This document shows, one piece after another, positions 32,006 through 40,022 of a stretch of DNA of 64,000 bases; the stretch's first letter is position 1; each line of letters opens with the position of its first letter. A program made the translations under genes and the position numbers. This DNA is from Serinicoccus hydrothermalis (GTDB lineage Bacteria > Actinomycetota > Actinomycetes > Actinomycetales > Dermatophilaceae), in assembly GCF_001685415.1 (NCBI RefSeq), contig NZ_CP014989.1, positions 2,666,001-2,730,000 of the forward strand, read 5' to 3'. Below the pieces are notes generated by a model. The model was not told where the DNA came from and did no database searches. It saw only the letters and a program-made list of their open reading frames with translations.

Positions 32006-32011
32006 TACCCT
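32006..32011 (+). promoter_or_regulatory. -10 box TACCCT, leaderless promoter
   Basis: TACCCT, itself part of a GGCATACC motif copy, ends six bases before ATG 32018; no ribosome-binding site is present. Confidence 0.5.
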
Positions 32012-32017
32012 GGACCC

Positions 32018-32536
32018 ATGACGCAGATCGTCCACCTGCCCGAGCAGGATCGCTGGGTCGCCCGCGCGGAGGACCGCGAGACCGGGTACCTCTCCTACGA
32101 GCTCGACGGCGGCCTCCTCGACCTGCAGCACACGGTCGTCGAGCCGGAGGCGCGCGGTCAGGGCCTGGGCGGCCGGCTGGTCGAGGCGGCGCTGGGGTAT
32201 GCCCGCGCCGAGGACCTGCGGGTGCGGCCGACCTGCCCGTTCGTGCCGGCCTACGTCGCGGACCACCCCGAGCACGCCGACCTGCTCGAAGGGGCGGCGG
32301 GCGGTGCCGGTGGCGCCGAGGGCGTGCCGACCGTGGAGATCCGGGACCAGAGCATCCGGCTGGGGCAGCTGCTCAAGCTGGCCGGGCTGGTGCAGGACGG
32401 GGCGATGGCGCGGATGGTCATCGAGAACGGCGAGGTGACCGTCGACGGCGAGACCGTGATGCGGCGCGGCACGCAGGTGCGGCCCGGTCAGGTCGTGACG
32501 TATGCCGGTGAGTCGGTCTCCCCGGTCAACGGCTGA
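32018..32536 (+). CDS. NATD1-type acetyltransferase fused to an S4 RNA-binding domain
   Basis: A 172-residue protein. Residues about 5-92 match the small YjdJ/NATD1 GNAT family: GYLSYELDGGLLDLQHTVVEPEARGQGLGGRLVEAAL with the acetyl-CoA loop RGQGLGG, then CPFVPAYVADHPEHADLL. After a Gly/Ala linker, residues about 105-168 form a YbcJ/S4-type RNA-binding domain: QSIRLGQLLKLAGLVQDGAMARMVIENGEVTVDGETVMRRGTQVRPGQVV. I see no internal stop or frame change, so both domains are one polypeptide. The fusion could acetylate a ribosome- or tRNA-associated target, which is inference. Confidence 0.8.
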   Translation: MTQIVHLPEQDRWVARAEDRETGYLSYELDGGLLDLQHTVVEPEARGQGLGGRLVEAALGYARAEDLRVRPTCPFVPAYVADHPEHADLLEGAAGGAGGAEGVPTVEIRDQSIRLGQLLKLAGLVQDGAMARMVIENGEVTVDGETVMRRGTQVRPGQVVTYAGESVSPVNG

Positions 32537-32587
32537 GGCGGCGCGCCCCGTGCGGCGTCTATCCTCGGTGGGGTCGAAGGAGGTCCG

Positions 32588-32986
32588 ATGACCCTCTCCC
32601 CCCACGGCTCCAGCGCGGTGGCCACCGGCTCGCTGCGCAAGGGGCTGCCGGTGATGCTGCTCGGCGGGATCCTCGCCTGGGTCGCCGGGCAGTCGTGGAG
32701 CGTGCAGCGCGGGTCGGGCGAGGTCTTCCAGGTGCTCATGGCCTACGGCAACCTCGCGGTGATGGCGGTCGCCGCCCAGCTCATCGCCGGACCCCGCGGG
32801 CGGGCCTGGATGATGGCGACCGCCGGGGCGATCGGCATGACGGTGCCGTGGTTCTTCGGTCTCGCGGTCGCCCAGGACGGCCAGGGGGTGCTCGTGCCCA
32901 CGCTCGTCGTGGCGGTGACGAGCTGGGGGATGACCTATGTCGTCTCCACCCTCACCCGCATCACCGTCCGCCGCCGCGGCCGCTGA
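32588..32986 (+). CDS. Hypothetical four-helix membrane protein
   Basis: A 132-residue protein with a strong GAAGGAGGTCC ribosome-binding site before ATG 32588 and a possible -10 TATCCT at about 32559. About four hydrophobic segments are visible (about 20-35, 48-66, 74-92, 100-120), with a basic C-terminus (TVRRRGR). No family motif is recognised; the pattern suggests an integral membrane protein of unknown function. Palindromic repeats follow its stop. Confidence 0.72.
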   Translation: MTLSPHGSSAVATGSLRKGLPVMLLGGILAWVAGQSWSVQRGSGEVFQVLMAYGNLAVMAVAAQLIAGPRGRAWMMATAGAIGMTVPWFFGLAVAQDGQGVLVPTLVVAVTSWGMTYVVSTLTRITVRRRGR

Positions 32987-33077
32987 GGTGCGCCGGGCCC
33001 TCCGCCAGGCTCAGCCGGGCCGGGCTCAGCGCCGACCGGCATACCTGGACCCGCCGGGCCGCCCGGCATACCTGCCT

Positions 33078-33129
33078 GAATTCGACCTCTCGAAACGTCG
33101 CCATGGCGACGTTTCCAGAGGTCGAAATC
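33078..33129. repeat. Palindromic repeat copy 1
   Basis: A ~52-bp near-perfect palindrome: TTCGACCTCT, CGAAACGTCG and central CCATGG with mirror GGCGACGTTT and AGAGGTCGAA. Related copies lie at 33151-33202 and 54269-54316. The element is intergenic between the membrane protein and hisC. REP-like in size and placement. Confidence 0.65.
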
Positions 33130-33150
33130 GTGCTGGCGCGACCGTCGCCG

Positions 33151-33202
33151 GAATTCGACCGTGCTTTTCACTGCCATGGCGACGTTTCGAGAGGTCGAAT
33201 TC
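33151..33202. repeat. Palindromic repeat copy 2
   Basis: It shares with copy 1 the outer GAATTCGACC...GGTCGAATTC and the core CCATGGCGACGTTTCGAGAG. The left arm is diverged (GTGCTTTTCACTG), so the palindrome is partly broken. Confidence 0.6.
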
Positions 33203-33232
33203 GGGGGAGGGCCCGGAACACCGACACCGCCC

Positions 33233-33304
33233 GGCCCGCGACCGAGCGCAGGCCTGCGACCGGGGCCAGGCCCGCGACCGGGCTCGGGCCCGCGACGGGG
33301 GTCA
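33233..33304. repeat. Four 18-bp tandem repeats reaching the hisC stop
   Basis: Units begin with GGCCCGCGACCG or a close variant at 33233, 33251, 33269 and 33287. The last unit contains the hisC stop codon, so the array grew right up to the gene end. Confidence 0.65.
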
Positions 33305-34393
33305 GCCCTGCGTCCGCAGCCACTCCGCGGCGACGTCCAGCAGGCGGTCGTTGGCCTCGGTCTCGCCGATCGTGCAGCGGACGCCGTCGCCGGCGAAGGG
33401 CCGGACCATGAGCCCCCGCTCCTGCGCGGCCTGGGCGAAGGGCACGGCGTCGTCGCCGAGCGGGAGCCAACAGAAGTTGCCCTGCGCCTGCGGCACCTGC
33501 CACCCCTGCTCGCGCAGCCCGGCCACGACCCGCTCGCGCTCGCCGACGAGCTCCTCGACCCGGGCGAGCAGCTCGTCCTCGGCCGCCAGGCTGGCGATCG
33601 CGGCGTGCTGCGCGAGGTCGGTCACGCCGAACGGGGTGGCGGCCTTGCGCAGCGCGGTGGCGACCGCGGCGTGCGCGACGGCATACCCGATCCGCAGCCC
33701 GGCCAGGCCGTAGGCCTTGGAGAAGGTCCGCAGCACGACGACGTTCGGGTATTCCTGCGCGATCGCCAGCGCGTCGGACACCGACTCCTCGGTGGTGAAC
33801 TCGACGTAGGCCTCGTCGACGACCACGAGCAGGTCGCTCGGCACCTTGTCGAGGAAGGCGCGCAGCTCCTGCTCGGTCACGGCCGGGCCGGTGGGGTTGT
33901 TGGGCGTGCAGACGACGACGAGGCGGGTGCGGTCGGTGATCGCCTCGGCCATCGCGTCGAGGTCGTGCCGCGCATCCGCGTCCAGCGGCACCTGCACCGA
34001 GCGGGCGCCGGAGAGCGCCACGACGATCGGGTATGCCTCGAAGCTGCGCCAGGCGTACACCACCTCGTCGTCCGGGTCGCAGGCGATGGCGACGAGCTGG
34101 GCCAGGACCGCGACGCTGCCGGTGCCGGTGGCCAGCTGCTCGACGGGGACGCCCAGTCGCACGGCCAGCGCCTCGGTGAGCGCGACCACGCCCATGTCGG
34201 GGTAGCGGTTGACCTGCTGCGCGGCGTCCGAGATGGCCTGCGTGACCGAGGGTAGCGGGGGGAAGGGGTTCTCGTTGGACGAGATCTTGTAGGACGTGAC
34301 CCCCTCAACCGGCGCCGGCGGCTTCCCCGGGACGTAGGCCGGAACCCCGGCCAGGGTGCTGCGGAGACGGACGGGCGCGGGCTGGTCGGTCAT
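33302..34393 (-). CDS. hisC: Histidinol-phosphate aminotransferase
   Basis: A 363-residue fold-type I PLP aminotransferase. I chose ATG 34393 ([20 protein letters not shown]), six bases after a TACGCT -10 box. Family features: [44 protein letters not shown] and [15 protein letters not shown] with PLP Lys226. It catalyses the glutamate-dependent step of histidine synthesis; related enzymes can act on phenylalanine or cobalamin precursors, and no other his gene is nearby, so the substrate is assigned by family only. Confidence 0.82.
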   Translation of the reverse strand: MTDQPAPVRLRSTLAGVPAYVPGKPPAPVEGVTSYKISSNENPFPPLPSVTQAISDAAQQVNRYPDMGVVALTEALAVRLGVPVEQLATGTGSVAVLAQLVAIACDPDDEVVYAWRSFEAYPIVVALSGARSVQVPLDADARHDLDAMAEAITDRTRLVVVCTPNNPTGPAVTEQELRAFLDKVPSDLLVVVDEAYVEFTTEESVSDALAIAQEYPNVVVLRTFSKAYGLAGLRIGYAVAHAAVATALRKAATPFGVTDLAQHAAIASLAAEDELLARVEELVGERERVVAGLREQGWQVPQAQGNFCWLPLGDDAVPFAQAAQERGLMVRPFAGDGVRCTIGETEANDRLLDVAAEWLRTQG

Positions 34394-34399
34394 GGGGTC

Positions 34400-34405
34400 A
34401 GCGTA
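34400..34405 (-). promoter_or_regulatory. -10 box TACGCT, leaderless hisC promoter
   Basis: On the minus strand TACGCT ends six bases before ATG 34393. The same GGCTACGCTG-like arrangement precedes ATG 42613. Confidence 0.5.
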
Positions 34406-34457
34406 GCCAGGGGTCTGCGGCCAGAGGTGCCTACCCTCAGCCCTTCCCTGTGCACGG

Positions 34458-34558
34458 ATCTGCAGCCTGTGCACGCCACAGGAACCCCAGCCACACCTGT
34501 GCACGCTTGCTGGAGCAAGGCTGCAGATATTTCCTCGGCTCCGCCCCAGCAAGCGTGC
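34458..34558. repeat. Nested inverted repeats upstream of hisC
   Basis: ATCTGCAGCC (34458-34467) pairs with GGCTGCAGAT (34519-34528), and GCACGCTTGCTGG (34501-34513) with CCAGCAAGCGTGC (34546-34558). CTGTGCACG occurs three times. The region 34406-34583 between vapC and hisC has no coding signal. Confidence 0.6.
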
Positions 34559-34583
34559 CCAGGTCTGACCGAGGCTGGCGAGG

Positions 34584-34973
34584 TCAGCGGCGCGCGGGGA
34601 GTACATCGGTCGCGGCGAGGTCGTCCCCGACGAAGAGCAACGGCTCGCCGCTGGTGACGGAGAGGGCATACGAGAAGCAGTCGCCGTAGTTCAGCCGCGC
34701 CGGATGGCCGGACCCGCGACCGAAGCGCCGGTATGCCGTGCGCGCCACCTCGGCGTCGCGGGCGGTGACGGGCACGACCTCGACGGCGAGCTCGCGCAGG
34801 AGGTCGTCCAGCCGCGCGCCGTGCGTGGACGAGCGCTGGTCGGCGACGATCCCCACCTCGAGCCAGGTCGCGGCGGACATGCGGCACTGACCCGCGAGCG
34901 CGGTCCTCGCGAGATCCTCGAAGCCCTCCTCGCCCTGCAGGATCGCGAGCAGGGCCGAGGAGTCGAGGATCAT
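34584..34973 (-). CDS. VapC-type PIN-domain ribonuclease toxin
   Basis: A 129-residue PIN protein starting at ATG 34973, which overlaps the stop of the antitoxin frame (ATGA). Acidic metal-binding residues are in place: Asp4 ([10 protein letters not shown]), Glu39 (TWLEVG), Asp98 ([11 protein letters not shown]) and Asp117 (VGDDLAATD). VapC toxins cleave tRNA or rRNA and are held in check by VapB. Intact catalytic residues suggest an active toxin, although the adjoining antitoxin is frameshifted. It is convergent with nothing; hisC follows on the same strand. Confidence 0.88.
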   Translation of the reverse strand: MILDSSALLAILQGEEGFEDLARTALAGQCRMSAATWLEVGIVADQRSSTHGARLDDLLRELAVEVVPVTARDAEVARTAYRRFGRGSGHPARLNYGDCFSYALSVTSGEPLLFVGDDLAATDVLPARR

Positions 34974-35244
34974 CGCGGGAGCCCGGTCCGGTCGTCGTAG
35001 AGGTCGTCGGCCGAGGCGATCTCCATCTCGCCGACGAGCCGGGCGTCGGCCGCGGCGAAGGCGTCGACGACAGCGCGGACCCGCTCCATCCGGGGCCCGA
35101 GACCGGCTCCGTCGGGGTCGACCTCGTAGTCGCGCAGCAGCCGGGTCAGCGCCTCCCGACGGCACCGGTCTGGGACCGTCCCGTCACGCGGGCGGCCTCC
35201 CGGGCGAGGGCGTGGACCCGTTCGCTCTTGATGTTGAGGCTCAC
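34970..35244 (-). pseudogene. VapB-type antitoxin with a one-base frameshift
   Basis: From GTG 35244 the frame reads VSLNIKSERVHALAREAARVTGRSQTGAV and then stops after 32 codons (TGA at 35146-35148). Shifting frame by one base after GAV restores REALTRLLRDYEVDPDGAGLG, continuing through the toxin-binding tail to a TGA overlapping the vapC ATG. The family normally reads TGESKTEAVRRALEE without a break, so one base appears deleted near 35155-35158. A pseudogene, programmed frameshift or sequencing error are the options. Six bases separate a TAGAAT -10 from the start. Confidence 0.75.
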
Positions 35245-35250
35245 AGTGCC

Positions 35251-35282
35251 ATTCTACCCGTCGAGAGATCTACCCTTCTACC
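35251..35282 (-). promoter_or_regulatory. vapBC promoter with repeated GGGTAGA
   Basis: On the minus strand GGGTAGA occurs at 35259-35253 and 35275-35269, and GGTAGA at 35282-35277. The first contains the -10 TAGAAT (35256-35251) placed six bases before GTG 35244. The repeats are possible VapB operators. The rest of 35245-35369 has no evident gene. Confidence 0.45.
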
Positions 35283-35369
35283 ATCACGTTCTTGAGGCCC
35301 GAGAGAGTCGTCGCGCACCGCCGCGCGGATGCCAGCGCCCGGACAGCCGCGCGTGGGATCATGGGCGGC

Positions 35370-35753
35370 ATGAAGATCCTCGCCAGCATCGTGGCCAACG
35401 GTGTCGCCCTCTGGGTCGCGGCCTCGCTCCTGTCCGGCATCGAGTTCGGCGGACAGGGTCTGTCGGCGCTGCTCACCGTCGTGCTCGTCGCCGCCGTCTT
35501 CGGCGTCGTCAACGCCTTCGTCCGGCCCTTGGTGCAGCTGCTGTCGCTGCCGCTCATCATCCTCAGCCTCGGGCTGTTCCTCGTCGTGATCAACGCCCTC
35601 ATGCTGCTGCTGACCTCCTGGCTCGCCGGCGTCCTCGGCCTGGACTTCCAGGTCACCGACTTCTGGTGGGACGCCGTCCTGGGCTCGATCATCATCTCGG
35701 TGGTCTCGATGTTCGTCGGGATGCTCCTGCCGGACGGTCGCAGCCGTCCATGA
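35370..35753 (+). CDS. PF04020-type (phage-holin-like) membrane protein
   Basis: A 127-residue protein with four hydrophobic helices: MKILASIVANGVALWVAASLL, LTVVLVAAVFGVVNAFVRPLVQLLSLPLIILSLG, LFLVVINALMLLLTSWLAG and SIIISVVSMFVGML. This matches the small family labelled phage holin family 4, which is chromosomal and widespread, not phage-derived. ATG 35361 (MGG-) is an equally possible start. Function is unknown. The downstream 2-oxoacid dehydrogenase operon starts 95 bp later. Confidence 0.82.
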   Translation: MKILASIVANGVALWVAASLLSGIEFGGQGLSALLTVVLVAAVFGVVNAFVRPLVQLLSLPLIILSLGLFLVVINALMLLLTSWLAGVLGLDFQVTDFWWDAVLGSIIISVVSMFVGMLLPDGRSRP

Positions 35754-35847
35754 CGTCGCCCGGCCGCGCCGCGTCAGCATGCCGCGAGGTCAGGCTGACG
35801 TCTGCGGTACCGTCGCCAGGCACGTCCCCAGCACGAAGGAGTTCCGC

Positions 35848-37026
35848 GTGAGCGACGACGAGGTCGCGGCCAGCGCCGCGCCCGGAGGTCACGAGCCGCC
35901 CGAGCGCGACATCACCGACGGCGGGCCCGAGATGGTCCAGTTCCTCGCCGCCGACGGCACCCGCGTCGAGCTGAGCGAGAGCAACGAGCCCTACGCGGCA
36001 TACCTCGAGGACGTCGGCACCGACGAGATGGTCGCGATGCTGCGCGACCTCATCCTCGTCCGCCGGGTCGACGCCGAGGGCTTCGCGCTGCAGCGCCAGG
36101 GAGAGCTCGGCCTGTGGCCCAGCCTGCTCGGCCAGGAGGCCGCCCAGGTCGGTGCCGGCCGCGCGATGCGCCCGCAGGACTACGCCTTCCCGGGCTACCG
36201 CGAGCACGGTGTCGCCTGGTGCAAGGGGGTGCCGCCGGAGAACCTGCTCGGGATGTTCCGGGGGGTCAACCACGGCGGGTGGGACTCCAACGACAACAAC
36301 TTCCACCTCTACACCATCGTCATCGGCAACCAGATGCTGCACGCCGTCGGGTATGCCATGGGCGTCGCCCGCGACGGCGACGTCGCCACCGGCGACGCGG
36401 ACCGCGACACCGCGGTCATGGCCTTCACCGGTGACGGCGGCACCGCGCAGGGCGACTTCAACGAGGCGCTCGTCTTCGCCGCGGTGACCCACGCGCCGGT
36501 CGTCTTCTACGTCCAGAACAACCACTGGGCGATCTCCGAGCCCAACGACCGGCAGTTCACGATCCCGCCCTACCGCCGCGCCGACGGTTTCGGCTTCCCG
36601 GGGATCCGGGTGGACGGCAACGACGTGCTCGCCAGCTACGCCGTCACGCGGTATGCCCTCGACCGGGCGCGCAACGGCCAGGGGCCGACGCTCGTCGAGG
36701 CCTTCACCTACCGCATGGGCGCGCACACCACGTCCGACGACCCGACGAAGTACCGCATCTCCGCCGAGGTCGACGCGTGGAAGGCGAAGGACCCGATCGA
36801 CCGCATGACGGCATACCTCAAGGCCGAGGGCGCCATCGACGACTCCTGGGTCGAGGAGACCCAGGCGGAGGCCGACGAGCTCGCCAAGCGCATCCGCAAG
36901 GCCTGCCAGACCATGCCCGACCCGCCGCACGAGGAGATGTTCGCGCACGTGTATGCCGAGCCGCACCAGCTCATCGAGCGAGAGTCCGCGCAGTTCGCGG
37001 ACTACCAGTCCGGGTTCGAGGACTGA
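35848..37026 (+). CDS. 2-Oxoacid dehydrogenase E1 component, alpha subunit
   Basis: A 392-residue TPP enzyme subunit. GTG 35848 follows AAGGAG. It has SLLGQEAAQVGAGRAM, FPGYREHGVAW, the TPP-binding GDGGTAQGDFNEALVFAAVTHAPVVFYVQNNHWAIS (GDG-X~28-NN) and the phosphorylation-loop-like TYRMGAHTTSDDPTKYR. It decarboxylates a 2-oxoacid, pyruvate or a branched-chain one, with E1beta and E2 encoded directly downstream. An E3 gene is not adjacent. The sequence does not separate pdhA from bkdA with certainty; the branched-chain type is common in this arrangement in actinobacteria. Confidence 0.88.
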   Translation: MSDDEVAASAAPGGHEPPERDITDGGPEMVQFLAADGTRVELSESNEPYAAYLEDVGTDEMVAMLRDLILVRRVDAEGFALQRQGELGLWPSLLGQEAAQVGAGRAMRPQDYAFPGYREHGVAWCKGVPPENLLGMFRGVNHGGWDSNDNNFHLYTIVIGNQMLHAVGYAMGVARDGDVATGDADRDTAVMAFTGDGGTAQGDFNEALVFAAVTHAPVVFYVQNNHWAISEPNDRQFTIPPYRRADGFGFPGIRVDGNDVLASYAVTRYALDRARNGQGPTLVEAFTYRMGAHTTSDDPTKYRISAEVDAWKAKDPIDRMTAYLKAEGAIDDSWVEETQAEADELAKRIRKACQTMPDPPHEEMFAHVYAEPHQLIERESAQFADYQSGFED

Positions 37027-37035
37027 GGCGCGAGG

Positions 37036-38076
37036 ATGAGCACGCAGGCACAGCAGTCAGGCAGCACGGCGACGCGGATGACGATCGCCAAGGCCCTCAA
37101 CGCCGGGATGCGGGCCGCGATGGAGCGCGACCCGAAGGTCGTCCTCATGGGCGAGGACGTCGGCAAGCTCGGCGGCGTCTTCCGGATCACCGAGGGGCTG
37201 CAGAAGGACTTCGGCGAGGACCGGGTCATCGACACCCCGCTCGCCGAGGCCGGGATCATGGGTGCGGCCGTGGGGCTCGCGCTGCGCGGCTACCGGCCCG
37301 TGGTGGAGATCCAGTTCGACGGCTTCGTCTACCCCGCCTTCGACCAGATCGTCAGCCAGGTCGCCAAGATGCACAACCGCAGCCAGGGCGCGCTCAAGGT
37401 GCCGATGGTCATCCGCATCCCCTACGGCGGAGGCATCGGGGCGGTCGAGCACCACAGCGAGTCCAACGAGTCCTACTTCGCGCACACCGCCGGGCTGCGG
37501 GTCGTGACCTGCTCGAGCACCGAGGACGCCTACTGGATGATGCAGCAGGCGATCGCCAGCGACGACCCGGTCGTCTTCTACGAGCCCAAGCGGCGCTACC
37601 ACGAGCGCGGCGTCCTGGACCTCGGCGAGGGCGGGGTCGCCGGCGCCTCCCTCGACGACGCGCCGCACGCGCTGGACGAGGGCGTGGTCCGGGTCGAGGG
37701 CAGCGACGTCACGATCCTCACCTACGGCCCCATGGTCAAGGTCGCGCACGCCGCGGCCCAGGCCGCCGAGCTGGAGGACGGCCCCTCGATCGAGGTCGTC
37801 GACCTGCGCTCGCTGTCCCCGCTGGACGCCGAGCTCATCGAGGAGTCGGTGAAGAAGACCGGCCGGTGCATCGCGCTGTCCGAGGCGCAGACCTTCGCCA
37901 GCATCACCTCCGAGATCGCGGCGCACGTGCAGGAGCACTGCTTCTACCACCTCGAGGCGCCGGTCCTGCGGGTCGGCGGCTACAACATCCCCTACCCGCC
38001 GAGCCGGCACGAGGAGGTCTTCCTCCCCGACCTGGACCGTGTGCTGCACGCGGTCGACACCCTGCTCGCATACTGA
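37036..38076 (+). CDS. 2-Oxoacid dehydrogenase E1 component, beta subunit
   Basis: A 346-residue transketolase-like subunit, 10 bp after E1alpha. MTIAKALNAGMRAAMERDPKVVLMGEDVGKLGGVFRITEGL, IDTPLAEAGIMGAAVGLALRGYRPVVEIQFDGFVYPAFDQI and IPYGGGIGAVEHHSESNESYFAHTAGLRVV are canonical for E1beta. The C-terminal half has DVTILTYGPMVKVAHAAA and VVDLRSLSPLDAELI. It pairs with E1alpha in a heterotetramer that binds TPP at the interface and transfers the acyl group to lipoyl-E2. Start ATG 37036 follows a GAGG site. Confidence 0.92.
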   Translation: MSTQAQQSGSTATRMTIAKALNAGMRAAMERDPKVVLMGEDVGKLGGVFRITEGLQKDFGEDRVIDTPLAEAGIMGAAVGLALRGYRPVVEIQFDGFVYPAFDQIVSQVAKMHNRSQGALKVPMVIRIPYGGGIGAVEHHSESNESYFAHTAGLRVVTCSSTEDAYWMMQQAIASDDPVVFYEPKRRYHERGVLDLGEGGVAGASLDDAPHALDEGVVRVEGSDVTILTYGPMVKVAHAAAQAAELEDGPSIEVVDLRSLSPLDAELIEESVKKTGRCIALSEAQTFASITSEIAAHVQEHCFYHLEAPVLRVGGYNIPYPPSRHEEVFLPDLDRVLHAVDTLLAY

Positions 38077-38104
38077 CGGCTCACGCCAAGGAGAGGCGAT
38101 CCTC

Positions 38105-39583
38105 GTGCCAGAGTTCAAGCTCCCCGACCCCGGCGAAGGTCTCGTCGAGGCCACCATCGTCCAGTGGAAGGTCGCGGTCGGCGACACCGTGAAGACCAAC
38201 GACATCGTCGTGGAGGTCGAGACCGCGAAGTCGCTCGTCGAGCTGCCGATCCCGTATGACGGGACCGTCACCGAGCTGCTCGCGGCCGAGGGCGACGAGG
38301 TCGAGGTCGGCACCCCCATCGTCGTCGTCGACGACGGGAGCGGCGCGAAAGGGACCGGCGGCGCGAGGACTCAGTCCGGCACCGACGTCGAGGACGTCAC
38401 CGACGAGGAGACCGCGGCCTCCGACGACCTCGTCCCGAGCCCGCCCGAGGGTGGGGACAGCACGCCCGAGGACGACGGGTCCGGCGGCAGCAAGCGCGAG
38501 GCGATGCTCGTCGGCTACGGCGCGATCGAGGGGTCCACCTCGCGGCGCAAGCGGCGCCGCGGTGCCTCGGGCGCGGAGGCCGAGGCCGCCGCCACCCCGA
38601 AGCGCAAGGCCAAGGCCTCCCCGCCGGTCCGCAAGTACGCCAAGGACCGTGGCGTCGACATCGACGAGGTCACGGCCGCCGGACCGACGGGCATCGTCCG
38701 CCGCTCCGACATCGACGCCCACCTCGACGGGAGCGCCCCGTCCACGCCGGACGTCCAGGACGTCCCCTCCTCCACCCCGGCGGACGTCGAGAGCGGCGCC
38801 GTCTCCGCACCGGGCGTCCAGAGTGGCGGCGGCGCGGCATACCAGCGACCCTCCTTCGACCGGACCGGCGAGCGGGAGGAGCGGGTCGACGTCAAGGGCG
38901 TGCGCAAGATGACCGCTCAGGCGATGGTCGGGTCGGCCTTCAGCGCGCCGCACGTGACCGAGTTCATCACCGTCGATGTCACCCGCACGATGGAGCTCAT
39001 CGACCGGCTCAAGGCCGACCGCTCCTTCCGTGACCTGCGGATCAACCCGCTGCTCGTGCTCGCCAAGGCCATGACCGTCGCGGTCCGCCGCAACCCGGGC
39101 GTCAACGCGGTCTGGGACGAGGACGCCCAGCAGATCGTGCAGCGCCACTACGTCAACCTCGGGATCGCGGCGGCGACCCCGCGCGGACTGGTCGTGCCCA
39201 ACATCAAGGACGCCGACCTCATGGACCTGCGGCAGCTCGCCGAGGCCATGACCGACCTCGTCGCGACGGCCAAGGCCGGGCGCACCCAGCCCGCCGACAT
39301 GTCCGGCGGGACGATCACCATCACCAACGTCGGGGTCTTCGGCGTCGACACCGGCACCCCGATCATCAACCCCGGCGAGTCCGCGATCGTCTGCTTCGGC
39401 GCGGTCCGGCGTATGCCCTGGGTCGTCGGCACCGGGGAGCAGGAGCGGATCGAGCCGCGCTGGGTGACCCAGCTGGCGGTGAGTTTCGACCACCGGCTCA
39501 TCGACGGCGAGCTGGGCTCGATGTTCCTCGCCGACCTGGCCGCCCTGCTCGAGGACCCGGCCCGGGCGCTGGCCTGGGCCTGA
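38105..39583 (+). CDS. Dihydrolipoamide acyltransferase (E2)
   Basis: A 492-residue E2. GTG 38105 lies behind AAGGAGAGG. One N-terminal lipoyl domain has the lipoylated Lys42 (VETAKSLVE). A Ser/Asp/Glu-rich linker, partly basic (SRRKRRRGAS), leads to the peripheral subunit-binding domain (PPVRKYAKDRGVDIDEVTAAGPTGIVRRSDIDAHL) and a second Ser/Pro linker. The catalytic domain ends VSFDHRLIDGELGSMFLADL with the acyltransferase His and Asp. It forms the complex core and receives acyl groups from E1. One lipoyl domain fits a branched-chain-type E2. Confidence 0.9.
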   Translation: MPEFKLPDPGEGLVEATIVQWKVAVGDTVKTNDIVVEVETAKSLVELPIPYDGTVTELLAAEGDEVEVGTPIVVVDDGSGAKGTGGARTQSGTDVEDVTDEETAASDDLVPSPPEGGDSTPEDDGSGGSKREAMLVGYGAIEGSTSRRKRRRGASGAEAEAAATPKRKAKASPPVRKYAKDRGVDIDEVTAAGPTGIVRRSDIDAHLDGSAPSTPDVQDVPSSTPADVESGAVSAPGVQSGGGAAYQRPSFDRTGEREERVDVKGVRKMTAQAMVGSAFSAPHVTEFITVDVTRTMELIDRLKADRSFRDLRINPLLVLAKAMTVAVRRNPGVNAVWDEDAQQIVQRHYVNLGIAAATPRGLVVPNIKDADLMDLRQLAEAMTDLVATAKAGRTQPADMSGGTITITNVGVFGVDTGTPIINPGESAIVCFGAVRRMPWVVGTGEQERIEPRWVTQLAVSFDHRLIDGELGSMFLADLAALLEDPARALAWA

Positions 39584-39593
39584 CGGCTCTGAC

Positions 39594-40022
39594 TCAGCCG
39601 AGGCTTCCGGCCCGTCCGGCGGCCTCTGCAGGAGGAACGGGACGTAGCCCGCAACCGACGAAGTCGTCGTCGGTGGTGACGATCTCCTCGAAGCCCGCGA
39701 GCAGGGCGGTGGCGGCGTGCACGGCGTCCCGCCCGCGCAACGGCGTCGTGATGACCAGCTGCAGGGCACGCTCGAGCACGGTGGCGTCCACGGGGTGCAG
39801 GACCAGGGCATCCATCATGGCCCGGGTCTGCGCGACGGCACCCTCGCGGTCTCCCCGCCGCAGGCGATGGAAGAGGAACTCCTGGACGGCTTCGGCGCTG
39901 GCGTGCAACTGTGTGCGCTGCGCTGCCGAAGCCTGGAGGAAGGACCGGCACGCCTCGCGCTGCGGGTGGGGGGAGCCGACGGCATACGCGAAGACTGCGG
40001 TGTCGACGAAGAGGGGCGTCAC
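39594..40022 (-). CDS. PIN-domain toxin (VapC-like)
   Basis: A 142-residue protein starting at GTG 40022, overlapping the antitoxin stop (GTGA). FVDTAVFAYAVGSPHPQREA gives the first Asp (residue 7), AEAVQEFL the Glu (about 48), GRDAVHAATALL the third acidic residue, and VTTDDDFVGCG the fourth. This is the four-acid PIN core of VapC ribonucleases. Together with the upstream small gene it forms a second toxin-antitoxin module in the window. It is convergent with the E2 gene, whose stop is 10 bp away. Confidence 0.85.
   Translation of the reverse strand: MTPLFVDTAVFAYAVGSPHPQREACRSFLQASAAQRTQLHASAEAVQEFLFHRLRRGDREGAVAQTRAMMDALVLHPVDATVLERALQLVITTPLRGRDAVHAATALLAGFEEIVTTDDDFVGCGLRPVPPAEAAGRAGSLG

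Noticed and set aside
35370-35753. Prophage remnant suggested by the holin-like protein
   Set aside because: The PF04020 family is chromosomal and widespread; no lysin, integrase or structural phage genes are nearby.
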